A stretch of 64,000 nt of DNA from Erwinia rhapontici (GTDB taxonomy: Bacteria; Pseudomonadota; Gammaproteobacteria; Enterobacterales; Enterobacteriaceae): assembly GCF_012271765.1 (NCBI RefSeq), contig NZ_VRKO01000004.1, positions 62,001 through 126,000 on the forward strand, given 5' to 3'. The position numbers and the translations under genes were made by a program. The notes beneath the pieces are model-generated. The model saw nothing but the letters and a program-made list of their open reading frames with translations, had not been told where the DNA came from and did not search any database. The first letter of the stretch is position 1. Every line of letters starts with the position of its first letter. Below are positions 26,083-34,458 of this stretch, piece by piece.

Positions 26083-27084
26083 TTAATACACCATCACCAC
26101 TTTGCCACGCATATGGCCGTCCAGCACTAGCTGGTGGGCTTCTGTCAGTGTTTCTACGCTCAGCCCATGCAGGGTTTTGCTCAGTGAACCTGCCAGCTTA
26201 CCGTCATCCAGCAGCGCGGCAGTGGCATCCAGAATCTCTCCCTGACGGGCGATATCCGGCGTGGTGAACATGCTTCGTGTGTACATAAACTCAAAATGCA
26301 GCGCGGCACTTTTCAGCTTCAGGTGATCCATGTTTAACGGTTTCTCGTTTTCAACGATGGTACAGATATGCCCTTGTGGTGCGATCAGTGTGCTCATCGC
26401 TTCCCAGTGACCATCGGTATCGTTCAGGCAGAAAATGTAGTCCACCTGTTTGATATCATGCTTCGCGAGCTCTCCAGCCATATCACGGTAGTCGATCACC
26501 AGGTCGGCGCCACGATCCTGACACCACTGTGCTGAATCAGGGCGTGATGCCGTGGCGATCACCGTCACTTTGCTGCGCAGTTTGGCCAGAGGGATCGCCA
26601 GCGAACCGACGCCGCCTGCGCCGCCTACAATCAGCAGCGTTTTGCCTGCTGTGGCACTTTCGAGTTGCAGACGATCAAACAGGCCTTCCCACGCTGTCAG
26701 TGCAGTCAGCGGGATGGCGGCAGATTCTGCCCAATCCAGTGAGCGAGGCTTGTGGCCGGTAATCCGCGCATCAATCAACTGCTGGCTGGCATTGCTACCT
26801 GGCCGGGTAATGTCGCCTGCGTAATAGACTTCATCGCCCGTTTTAAAACCACTGACCTTGCTGCCCACGGCCAGCACGATACCGCTGGCATCCCAGCCGA
26901 GCACGCGTGGCTGTTGCATGCCATTTTTCTGTGCGCCTTTATGGACTTTGGTATCCACCGGGTTGACTGATGCGGCTTTGACGTCGACCAGCAGATCGTA
27001 TTCACCCGGCGTTGGCTGGGGTTGCTGGATTTCAATAAACTGCTGCGGGTTTTCCGGGCTGATGGCAATGGCTTTAATGGTCAT
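26083..27084 (-). CDS. Zinc-type alcohol dehydrogenase-like oxidoreductase (MDR family)
   Basis: A 333-residue medium-chain dehydrogenase. It has the N-terminal GroES-like domain with ASVNPVDTKV and LGWDASGIV, the NAD(P) loop IVGGAGGVGSLAIPLAK (about residues 150-166), and the late motif GHICTIVENEKPLNMD. The usual catalytic zinc ligands Cys and His are missing, so it is a quinone-oxidoreductase-like member. The physiological substrate is unknown. Divergent transcription from the LysR gene at 27192 suggests regulation by that protein. The start ATG 27084 has a strong AGGAGA. Confidence 0.82.
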   Translation of the reverse strand: MTIKAIAISPENPQQFIEIQQPQPTPGEYDLLVDVKAASVNPVDTKVHKGAQKNGMQQPRVLGWDASGIVLAVGSKVSGFKTGDEVYYAGDITRPGSNASQQLIDARITGHKPRSLDWAESAAIPLTALTAWEGLFDRLQLESATAGKTLLIVGGAGGVGSLAIPLAKLRSKVTVIATASRPDSAQWCQDRGADLVIDYRDMAGELAKHDIKQVDYIFCLNDTDGHWEAMSTLIAPQGHICTIVENEKPLNMDHLKLKSAALHFEFMYTRSMFTTPDIARQGEILDATAALLDDGKLAGSLSKTLHGLSVETLTEAHQLVLDGHMRGKVVMVY

Positions 27085-27134
27085 AGTGTTTCTCCTGAAT
27101 ACCTGAATAATTGTCTCTCAGTGTAGGTAATCAG

Positions 27135-27179
27135 CAAACGAATGATAAGATGGACAATGATGCACGCAGTGTTCGTTTG
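27135..27179. promoter_or_regulatory. Inverted repeat in the oxidoreductase/lysR intergenic region
   Basis: CAAACGAA (27135-27142) and TTCGTTTG (27172-27179) are exact inverted repeats 29 bp apart between divergent promoters. This is a reasonable place for a LysR-type regulator to bind as paired half-sites. Confidence 0.4.
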
Positions 27180-27191
27180 AGGTGAACAATC

Positions 27192-28085
27192 ATGTTTAAA
27201 CAGTTGCAGGATATGGCGCTGTTTGCGCTGGTGGCCGAGTGCGGGAGTTTTACCGCTGCGGCGAATCGTGCGGGTTTACCGAAATCCAGCGTCAGCCAGC
27301 GCGTCAGCCAGCTGGAGCAGGCGCTGGGGTTGCGGCTGATTAACCGTACCACGCGCCAGCTCAACCTGACCTTTGCGGGCGAGCGCTATCTGGTGCACTG
27401 CCAGGAGATGCTGCAGGCCAGTGAACGCGCCGGTATGGCGATTGAGCGACTGCGCGATAATCCCAGCGGGCGGCTGCGCATTACCTCTCCTGCCGGCATT
27501 GGTGCCACGCTGCTGGCGCGTTTCAATACGGCCTTTCAGCAGGAATATCCCGATGTGACGCTGGATGTGTCAGTTTCCGATGAAATCCGCGATTTGGTGC
27601 AGGATGGCTTTGATGTGGCGCTGCGCACCGGAAGGCCGCAGGATTCGTCGCTGATTGGCCGCCGTATTGGCTACTGCCAGCGCCTGCTGGTGGCATCGCC
27701 AGAGTATCTGGCATCGTTGCCGCCGCTGACCCATCCCGGCCAGCTCTCCGCACACCGCTGCATTGCGCACCGCGCCTGGACCGAATGGGTGCTTAAACGT
27801 GATGAGGAATATTATCGCTGGCTGCTGCCGCCCACGCATATGACCGATAATCTGGTGTATGCGCGCGAGTGTGCGCTGGGCAAAGCGGGTATTACGCTGT
27901 TGCCGCGTTTTTTAACCGATGAGGTGTTGTCGCAGGGCGATCTGGTGCAGGTGCTGCCGGAGTGGGAAGTGGAGGGGAATGAGCTGTGGCTGGTGTACCC
28001 AAGCCGTAAGTTGAACTCGCCTGCGCTGTCGCGGTTTATTGATTTTGCGATGCAGTCGCCGGTGTTTCGGGAGTTTTATACGTAG
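27192..28085 (+). CDS. LysR-family transcriptional regulator
   Basis: A 297-residue protein. The winged HTH is at residues 1-60 (MALFALVAECGSFTAAANRAGLPKSSVSQRVSQLEQALGLRLINRTTRQLNLT in pattern). The effector domain follows, with RITSPAGIGATLLARF and VALRTGRPQDSSLIGRR. ATG 27192 follows GAGGTGAACAATC. It probably controls the divergent oxidoreductase gene, a typical LysR arrangement. The inducer cannot be inferred. Confidence 0.87.
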   Translation: MFKQLQDMALFALVAECGSFTAAANRAGLPKSSVSQRVSQLEQALGLRLINRTTRQLNLTFAGERYLVHCQEMLQASERAGMAIERLRDNPSGRLRITSPAGIGATLLARFNTAFQQEYPDVTLDVSVSDEIRDLVQDGFDVALRTGRPQDSSLIGRRIGYCQRLLVASPEYLASLPPLTHPGQLSAHRCIAHRAWTEWVLKRDEEYYRWLLPPTHMTDNLVYARECALGKAGITLLPRFLTDEVLSQGDLVQVLPEWEVEGNELWLVYPSRKLNSPALSRFIDFAMQSPVFREFYT

Positions 28086-28086
28086 G

Positions 28087-28111
28087 GGGGCGACCTTTTT
28101 TTGGTCGCCCC
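28087..28111. terminator. GC-stem hairpin between lysR gene and ettA
   Basis: GGGGCGACC (28087-28095) pairs with GGTCGCCCC (28103-28111) around seven T. It lies between convergent genes and is another member of the T-loop hairpin family. Confidence 0.65.
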
Positions 28112-28125
28112 GTAAGCCCGGTCGC

Positions 28126-29793
28126 TTACTTGATCATACGCTTGTACTTAATACGTTTTGGCTCAAGCGCTTCCGCACCCAGCGTACGTTTCTTGTACTC
28201 TTCGTATTCAGTAAAGTTACCTTCGAAGAACTCGATCTTGCCTTCATCCTGGTAATCCAGAATGTGGGTGGCAATACGGTCCAGGAACCAACGGTCATGC
28301 GAGATCACCATGGCACAGCCCGGGAACTCCAGCAGGGCGTTTTCCAGCGCGCGCAGGGTTTCAATATCCAGGTCGTTGGTTGGTTCATCCAGCAGCAGCA
28401 TGTTGCCGCCAACCTGTAACAGTTTAGCCAGATGCAGACGACCACGCTCACCACCGGACAGCTCGCCAACGCGTTTACCCTGATCAACCCCTTTAAAGTT
28501 AAAGCGGCCAACGTAGGCACGGCTTGGCATCTCGGTGTTGCCGATACGCATGATGTCCTGACCGCCGGACACTTCTTCCCATACGGTTTTAGACCCATCC
28601 ATGCTGTCGCGGAACTGATCCACTGACGCCAGCTTCACGGTCTCGCCCAGTACGATGCTACCGGAATCAGGCTGTTCCTGACCGGACATCATGCGGAACA
28701 GGGTCGATTTACCCGCGCCGTTCGGACCGATGATGCCAACAATCGCACCTTTCGGAACAGAGAAGGAGAGATCGTCAATCAGCAGACGGTCACCGTAAGA
28801 TTTGCGCAGGTTGTTGACCTCAACCACTTTATCGCCCAGGCGTGCGCCAGGTGGAATAAACAGTTCGTTGGTCTCGTTACGCTTCTGGTATTCGGCGTTG
28901 TTCAGCTCTTCAAAGCGGTTCAGACGCGCCTTGCCTTTAGATTGCTGGCCTTTAGCGCCTTTACGCACCCACTCCAGCTCTTTCTCAATCGATTTACGAC
29001 GAGCCGCTTCGGAGGAGGCTTCCTGCGCCAGACGCGCATCTTTTTGCTCCAGCCATGAAGAGTAGTTACCTTCCCATGGAATCCCTTCACCACGGTCCAG
29101 CTCCAGAATCCAACCGGCCACGTTATCGAGGAAGTAACGGTCGTGCGTAATCGCCACAACGGTCCCTTCGAAGTCGTGCAGGAAGCGTTCCAGCCAGGCT
29201 ACGGATTCCGCATCCAGGTGGTTCGTTGGTTCGTCGAGCAGCAGCATGTCTGGCTTTTCCAGCAGCAGACGGCACAGCGCAACGCGGCGGCGTTCACCCC
29301 CGGAAAGAGTGCCAATCTTCGCATCCCAGTCCGGCAGACGCAGCGCATCAGCGGCACGTTCGAGCTGGGTGTTCAGATTGTGGCCGTCGTGCGCCTGGAT
29401 GATTTCTTCAAACTTGCCCTGTTGCGCGGCAAGTTTGTCGAAGTCTGCATCCGGCTCTGCGTACTTAGCGTACACCTCGTCCAGACCTTTCAGCGCGTTG
29501 ACCACTTCGGAAACGGCTTCTTCTACCGACTCACGAACGGTGTGTTCCAGGTTAAGCTTCGGTTCCTGCTCCAGATAGCCAATTTTCAGGCCTGGCTGCG
29601 GACGCGCTTCCCCTTCGATGTCTTTATCGATGCCCGCCATGATGCGCAGCAGCGTAGATTTACCTGCCCCGTTCAGACCCAGTACGCCGATCTTGGCGCC
29701 AGGGAAGAAGCTGAGGGAGATGTTTTTCAAAATATGACGCTTCGGCGGAACGACTTTGCCGACGCGATGCATGCTATAGACGAATTGAGCCAC
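28126..29793 (-). CDS. ettA: Energy-dependent translational throttle protein EttA (ABC-F)
   Basis: A 555-residue soluble ABC-F ATPase with two nucleotide-binding domains. Walker A motifs are GLNGAGKST (about residue 39) and GPNGAGKST (about residue 355). Signatures are LSGGERRRVAL and LSGGERGRLHL, each followed by LLLDEPTNHLD or LLLDEPTNDLD. The P-site tRNA-interaction linker between the domains is basic (RRKSIEKELEWVRKGAKGQQSKGKARL in pattern). It binds the ribosomal E site and gates the first peptide bond according to the ATP/ADP ratio. It matches E. coli EttA (YjjK) over its full length. Confidence 0.97.
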   Translation of the reverse strand: MAQFVYSMHRVGKVVPPKRHILKNISLSFFPGAKIGVLGLNGAGKSTLLRIMAGIDKDIEGEARPQPGLKIGYLEQEPKLNLEHTVRESVEEAVSEVVNALKGLDEVYAKYAEPDADFDKLAAQQGKFEEIIQAHDGHNLNTQLERAADALRLPDWDAKIGTLSGGERRRVALCRLLLEKPDMLLLDEPTNHLDAESVAWLERFLHDFEGTVVAITHDRYFLDNVAGWILELDRGEGIPWEGNYSSWLEQKDARLAQEASSEAARRKSIEKELEWVRKGAKGQQSKGKARLNRFEELNNAEYQKRNETNELFIPPGARLGDKVVEVNNLRKSYGDRLLIDDLSFSVPKGAIVGIIGPNGAGKSTLFRMMSGQEQPDSGSIVLGETVKLASVDQFRDSMDGSKTVWEEVSGGQDIMRIGNTEMPSRAYVGRFNFKGVDQGKRVGELSGGERGRLHLAKLLQVGGNMLLLDEPTNDLDIETLRALENALLEFPGCAMVISHDRWFLDRIATHILDYQDEGKIEFFEGNFTEYEEYKKRTLGAEALEPKRIKYKRMIK

Positions 29794-29988
29794 GTTAGTT
29801 TGAGCCTCTTAATTAGCAGGGGCATAAGGGTGCCCACTCAGATAGCGGAGTTTAGCTGGTTTCCCCCCTTATTCACAGCCGGAACGCAGAGGATTATCCC
29901 GATATCAACGGATCTGCCTGATTTCTGTTTGATTTATGACCGTAGCCGTCTAAGCTCATTTTTTGCCTTATAAATGATGGAGATATCG

Positions 29989-30933
29989 ATGAAAGTTCTG
30001 ATCGCGGCGGAAGAAAATGCCTGGGGTGGGATGATCCAGCAGTTCCGTCAGAGACTCCCCGATGTCGAATTTGTTGCTTCTGCCGGGCATGCGGCAGAGA
30101 GCCTGGCGGGTTTTGATGCGCTGATCCCCGGCATGGCGAAGGTCAATCAACGTCTCTTACAGACAGCCGATCGCCTGAAGCTGATCCAGCAGGCGGGAGC
30201 CGGGCTGGAAGGGGTGGATATTGAGACGGCTCGCCAGCGCGGTATTACCGTGGCCAATGTGCCATCGGACCGATCCGGCAATGCAGATTCCGTTGCGGAA
30301 CTGGGGATCTGGATGATGATCGGCCTGGCACGTAAGGCCAGCGAAGTGCCGCAGATGCTGGCTACCCGTCAGCTGGGCCTGCCGGTCGGCATGGGGCTGA
30401 AAGGCAAGACCGTCGGATTGGTGGGGCTGGGCGGCATCGGTAAAGCGCTGGCGCAGCGGCTCGCCGCGTTTGATATGCGCATGATTGGCGTGAAACGTCA
30501 GGCGTCTGATGATTTTGCCCGTCAGCATCGCCTGGACTGGGTTGGCGGCATGGAGCGTTTACCGCACCTGCTGCGCGAGGCGGATTTTGTGGTGCTGAGT
30601 TTACCGGACAACCCGGAAACGCATCATATTATTGATGAGCCTGCGCTGGCGAAGATGAAGCAGGGCAGCTTCCTGATTAACCTTGGGCGCGGCGGTCTGA
30701 TTGAGAAACCGGCGCTGCTGGCGGCGCTGGAGAATGGGCCGTTGGCCGGTGCCGGGCTGGATGTCTTCTGGCAGGAACCGCCCGACCCGCAGGATGTGCT
30801 GTTCCACCACAATGTGATCGCCACGCCGCACATTGGCGGCGTGACCGATATTTCACTGGAGGGCAATGTGGCGGGAGTGTGTGAGAACCTGCGGCGTCTG
30901 CGCGATGGTGAGGCGATTTTGAATCGCTGGTGA
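29989..30933 (+). CDS. D-isomer 2-hydroxyacid dehydrogenase (GhrA/SerA-like)
   Basis: A 314-residue protein. ATG 29989 (MKVLIAAEEN) is preferred to ATG 29974 because GGAG lies six bases before it. The NAD loop is VGLVGLGGIGKALA (about residues 140-153), the substrate Arg is in INLGRGGLIEK, and the catalytic His and its partner are in TPHIGGVTDIS. It should reduce a 2-keto acid or oxidise a D-2-hydroxy acid in the cytosol. Glyoxylate or hydroxypyruvate are possible substrates, but none is proven. It lies in a block absent from this place in E. coli and is convergent with deoR. Confidence 0.82.
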   Translation: MKVLIAAEENAWGGMIQQFRQRLPDVEFVASAGHAAESLAGFDALIPGMAKVNQRLLQTADRLKLIQQAGAGLEGVDIETARQRGITVANVPSDRSGNADSVAELGIWMMIGLARKASEVPQMLATRQLGLPVGMGLKGKTVGLVGLGGIGKALAQRLAAFDMRMIGVKRQASDDFARQHRLDWVGGMERLPHLLREADFVVLSLPDNPETHHIIDEPALAKMKQGSFLINLGRGGLIEKPALLAALENGPLAGAGLDVFWQEPPDPQDVLFHHNVIATPHIGGVTDISLEGNVAGVCENLRRLRDGEAILNRW

Positions 30934-30943
30934 GGATGTTTGC

Positions 30944-30963
30944 GGGTCGGGCATGCCCGACCC
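30944..30963. repeat. GGCATGCC-core palindrome after the dehydrogenase gene
   Basis: GGGTCGGGCATGCCCGACCC is a perfect 20-bp palindrome identical to the first unit of the array at 36038. It lies between two convergent genes. Confidence 0.75.
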
Positions 30964-30986
30964 CTACGATATCCGGCGCCCGATAC

Positions 30987-31730
30987 TTACGAGGCGATAA
31001 CCTCAATGCCGATATCTTCACCGGGCGCGGCATCGCTGATCAGGCCGTCGAACGCACTGAGATCGGCAATGCGAGCAGGCAGCACTTTGCCAAATTTGCT
31101 GCTGTCTGCCACCAGCAGGCGCGAACGCGCACGCTGTAATGCCAGATGTTTCATCGGCAATTCACTCAGGTTGTAGCAACTGGCACCCTGCCGGATATCG
31201 ATGCCAGCGGCGGAAATAAAGGCTTTATCGGGACACAGGCTGTCCATCACTGACTGCGTGCCCAGCGGTGTGAAAATGGCGTTGTCTGGATGGAATTCTC
31301 CACCGCACAAGATCACCCGGCAGGCGGTTTTTTCTTTCAGGGCCAGAAAAGTGTTCATGGCGCAGCAAACCGCGGTAAACGGAAGGTCTTCGTCGATGGC
31401 ATCGATGATCCACGGCACCGTGGTGCCGCAATCGAAATACACCGTCTCTTCCGGCTGGATCAACGCGGCGGCACGCTGCCCCAACAGACGTTTGCGATCG
31501 ACATTCTGCTCCTGCTGATCGGAAACAAAATAATGGTTCTGATGACGCATCGGATCGCTGACGATATATCCCCCCAGCAGAACCACAACGCCCGGACCGC
31601 TACTCAGATCGCGACGAATGGTCATCTCAGACACGCCAAGCAGATGAGCCGCTTCTTTCAGATGGATTTTATCGGTGCGTTTCAGCGCCTGGGCCAGCTT
31701 ATTGATACGCTCGTCGCGCCGGATTTCCAT
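30987..31730 (-). CDS. deoR: Deoxyribonucleoside regulator DeoR
   Basis: A 247-residue protein beginning MEIRRDERIN, in line with METRREERIG of E. coli DeoR. A start 15 bp upstream (31745, MEKRLMEIRR) is equally open, and neither has a strong ribosome site. The HTH is KEAAHLLGVSEMTIRRDL (about residues 25-42). The sugar-isomerase-like effector domain has ETVYFDCGTTVPWIIDAI and NTFLALKEK, shared with E. coli DeoR rather than with other members of the family. It represses deoCABD unless deoxyribose 5-phosphate is present. Its two operators are at 16445 and 16599, about 15 kb away. Confidence 0.88.
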   Translation of the reverse strand: MEIRRDERINKLAQALKRTDKIHLKEAAHLLGVSEMTIRRDLSSGPGVVVLLGGYIVSDPMRHQNHYFVSDQQEQNVDRKRLLGQRAAALIQPEETVYFDCGTTVPWIIDAIDEDLPFTAVCCAMNTFLALKEKTACRVILCGGEFHPDNAIFTPLGTQSVMDSLCPDKAFISAAGIDIRQGASCYNLSELPMKHLALQRARSRLLVADSSKFGKVLPARIADLSAFDGLISDAAPGEDIGIEVIAS

Positions 31731-31840
31731 GAGTCTTTTTTCCATTATCGCGGAGAGAAATGAGGGTGAACGAAAACGATTGCCTGCTGCGTTTTACCTG
31801 TTTTGCAGTTTACCTTCAATAGGATAGTGCTGCAAACCCT

Positions 31841-31887
31841 GGGTCAGGCATGCCGGTTTCCGCAAGGAGTAGCCGCTATGCCTGACC
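31841..31887. repeat. Split palindromic repeat after urtE
   Basis: GGGTCAGGCATGCC (31841-31854) and ATGCCTGACC (31878-31887) are the two arms of a GGCATGCC-family palindrome separated by 23 unrelated bases. It sits just beyond the last gene of the urea operon and before deoR, so it probably ends the urt transcript. Confidence 0.55.
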
Positions 31888-31897
31888 AGTAGAAGAG

Positions 31898-32596
31898 TCA
31901 GATCGTTACCAGCCCGCGCACGCCGTCATTTTCCATCTCCCTTCCCAGGCCACGCTGGACGATCTCCCCCCGTGACATCACCAGATAATTGTCGGCCAGC
32001 CCGGCGGCGAAATCGTAAAACTGTTCGACCAGCAGGATCGCCATATCCCCGCGTGCGGCCAGCTGGCGGATCACCGCCCCGATCTCTTTGATCACCGAAG
32101 GCTGGATCCCTTCGGTGGGTTCATCGAGGATCAGCAGTTGCGGTTTACAGGCCAGCGCCCGGCCGATCGCCAGCTGTTGCTGCTGACCACCGGACAGATC
32201 GCCGCCGCGCCGCTGTTTCATCTGCCACAGAACCGGAAAGAGTTGCCAGATCTCCTCCGGCACCTGCGTGGCCTGGCTGCCTGAAAAGCGTGCCAGTCCC
32301 ATCAGCAAATTCTCTTCCACCGTCAGACGCGGGAAGATCTCCCGACCCTGGGGCACATAGGCGATCCCGGCCTGCACCCGCTGGTGCGGTTTGCGCTGGT
32401 TGATCGTTTGCCCCTGCCAGTTGATGCTGCCAGATTTCGCCGGGATCAGCCCCATCAGGCATTTCAGCAACGTAGTTTTCCCCACGCCGTTACGCCCCAG
32501 CAGACAAGTGATCTCGCCGGGTTTGGTTTCAAATGACAGTCCACGCAGAATGTGGCTGCCGCCATAATATTGATGTAGTTCAGAGACCTGTAACAT
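31898..32596 (-). CDS. urtE: Urea ABC transporter ATP-binding subunit UrtE
   Basis: A 232-residue ATPase starting at ATG 32596 (MLQVSELHQYYGGSHIL). Walker A is GRNGVGKTT, the signature is LSGGQQQQLAIGRAL, Walker B is LLILDEPTEGI, and EQFYDFA replaces the common EHD-type switch. The high similarity to LivF-like subunits, together with urtABCD upstream, gives the UrtE assignment. With UrtD it powers urea import through UrtB/UrtC. It is the last gene of the operon. Confidence 0.92.
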   Translation of the reverse strand: MLQVSELHQYYGGSHILRGLSFETKPGEITCLLGRNGVGKTTLLKCLMGLIPAKSGSINWQGQTINQRKPHQRVQAGIAYVPQGREIFPRLTVEENLLMGLARFSGSQATQVPEEIWQLFPVLWQMKQRRGGDLSGGQQQQLAIGRALACKPQLLILDEPTEGIQPSVIKEIGAVIRQLAARGDMAILLVEQFYDFAAGLADNYLVMSRGEIVQRGLGREMENDGVRGLVTI

Positions 32597-32597
32597 A

Positions 32598-33389
32598 TTA
32601 TCGCCCCAGATAGACTTCAATCACCTGATCGTTTGCCTGCACATCGCGCAGCGATCCTTCGGCCAGCACCTGGCCCTGATGCAGCACCGTCACATGGTCA
32701 GCAATGGTTTCAACAAAGCCCATATCGTGTTCCACCACCATCAGCGAATGTTTACCGGCAAGAGTGCGGAACAGTTCGGCGGTGTAGTCGGTTTCTGCAT
32801 CGGTCATGCCAGCGGCTGGCTCATCCAGTAACAGCAGATGCGGGTCCTGCACCAGTAACATGCCAATCTCCAGAAACTGTTTCTGCCCGTGGGACAGCAG
32901 GCCCGCCGGGCGCTGGCGTTCACTGCCAAGGCGCAGCAGTTTCAACACCTCGGTAATGCGATCCTGTTGTTCACTGTTCAGTCTGGCACGCAGACTGGCC
33001 CAGACCGATTTATCGGTTTTTAAGGCAATTTCCAGATTTTCAAATACCGTCAGCGCTTCAAACACCGTCGGTTTCTGGAATTTACGCCCAATGCCGATGC
33101 GGGCGATTTCCACCGGGGAAAGGGTGGTCAGGTCGATGCTCTGGTCGTAGATCACCCGGCCATTATCCGGGCGGGTTTTGCCAGTGATCACATCCATCAG
33201 CGTGGTTTTCCCCGCGCCGTTCGGGCCGATCACGCAGCGCAGTTCGCCAACGCCAATCTGTAAGGAGAGGTCAGTCAGCGCTTTGAAACCGTCAAACGAC
33301 ACATTGATATTCTCCAGCTGTAACACCGGATCCGTCTGTTCACGGTGACGGTCGGCGCGGTGGGGCTGGGTAAACAGGTGCTCAGTCAT
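32598..33389 (-). CDS. urtD: Urea ABC transporter ATP-binding subunit UrtD
   Basis: A 263-residue ATPase starting at ATG 33389 behind CAGGAGG. It has Walker A GPNGAGKTT, the LivG-type GIGRKFQKPTVFEALTVFENL, the signature LSHGQKQFLEIGMLL, Walker B LLLLDEPAAGM and the switch VVEHDMGF. LSHGQKQ in place of LSGGQ is usual for UrtD. Its start overlaps the end of urtC by 8 bp, and urtE follows after one base. Confidence 0.92.
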   Translation of the reverse strand: MTEHLFTQPHRADRHREQTDPVLQLENINVSFDGFKALTDLSLQIGVGELRCVIGPNGAGKTTLMDVITGKTRPDNGRVIYDQSIDLTTLSPVEIARIGIGRKFQKPTVFEALTVFENLEIALKTDKSVWASLRARLNSEQQDRITEVLKLLRLGSERQRPAGLLSHGQKQFLEIGMLLVQDPHLLLLDEPAAGMTDAETDYTAELFRTLAGKHSLMVVEHDMGFVETIADHVTVLHQGQVLAEGSLRDVQANDQVIEVYLGR

Positions 33390-34458
33390 GTTTCCTCCTG
33401 CGCAGCAGGCCAATCACGCCGCGCGGCAGGAACAGCGTGACGAGGATAAACATCAGGCCTAAGAAAAACAGCCAGTATTCGGGGAAGGCAACGGTGAACC
33501 AGCTTTTGGCGCCGTTAACGATCCCGGCACCGAGCAGCGGGCCAATCAGCGTGCCGCGCCCGCCAAGCGCGACCCAGATAGCCGCCTCAATCGAGTTAGT
33601 GGGCGACATTTCACCAGGGTTGATAATGCCCACCTGCGGCACATACAGCGCCCCGGCCAGCCCGCACAGCACGGCAGACAGCGTCCAGACAAACAGCTTA
33701 AATCCCCGGGGATCATAGCCGCAGAACATCAGGCGGTTTTCCGCATCGCGCACCGCCGTCAGCACCCGGCCAAATTTGCTGCGTGCCAGCAGCAGGCCCA
33801 CCGCCAGACTGGCCGCCAGCAGCAGCACCGTGGCCATAAACAACCCAATGCGTGTGCCGGTCGCCGTCACCGGGAAGCCGAGCAGGGTGGTGAATCCGGT
33901 AAAGCCGTTGTTACCGCCAAAGCCGGTTTCATTGCGAAAGAACAGTAACATCCCGGCATAGGTCAGCGCCTGGGTCATAATCGAGAAGTAGACGCCTTTG
34001 ATTTTTGAACGGAAGGCGAACCAGCCAAAGACCAGCGCCAGCAGGCCTGGCACCAGCACAATCAGGCACAGTGCCCAGGCGAAATGCTGCGTGCCTGCCC
34101 AGAACCATGGCATCTCGGTCCAGGACAGGAACGACATGAATGCAGGCAGCCCCTCACCGGAGGCCTGGCGCATCAGGTACATGCCCATGGCATAGCCGCC
34201 GAGAGCGAAGAACAGTCCGTGCCCGAGGGATAGCAGCCCGGCGTAGCCCCACACCAGGTCCAGCGCCACCGCCACAATGGCGTAGCAGAGGATTTTCCCC
34301 ACCAGCGTCAGGGTGTAAGTCGACATAAATAGCGGGTGGTCGGCGGGCAGCAGCGCGAGGAACGGCAATAGCAGCAAGAGCAGCAGTACCACCGCACCCA
34401 GCGCGGTCGTCAGGCGCGGGGCTTTTCGTGCCAGGGTCAGCGTTATGGGTTGCGTCAT
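33382..34458 (-). CDS. urtC: Urea ABC transporter permease UrtC
   Basis: A 358-residue inner-membrane permease of the LivM type with about 8-10 hydrophobic helices. Typical segments are DLVWGYAGLLSLGHGLFFALGGYAMGMYL, GGNNGFTGF and GRGTLIGPLLGAGIVNGAKSW. It forms the channel with UrtB. Its ATG overlaps the urtB stop by one base (TGATG), so translation is coupled. Confidence 0.92.
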   Translation of the reverse strand: MTQPITLTLARKAPRLTTALGAVVLLLLLLLPFLALLPADHPLFMSTYTLTLVGKILCYAIVAVALDLVWGYAGLLSLGHGLFFALGGYAMGMYLMRQASGEGLPAFMSFLSWTEMPWFWAGTQHFAWALCLIVLVPGLLALVFGWFAFRSKIKGVYFSIMTQALTYAGMLLFFRNETGFGGNNGFTGFTTLLGFPVTATGTRIGLFMATVLLLAASLAVGLLLARSKFGRVLTAVRDAENRLMFCGYDPRGFKLFVWTLSAVLCGLAGALYVPQVGIINPGEMSPTNSIEAAIWVALGGRGTLIGPLLGAGIVNGAKSWFTVAFPEYWLFFLGLMFILVTLFLPRGVIGLLRRRKHD

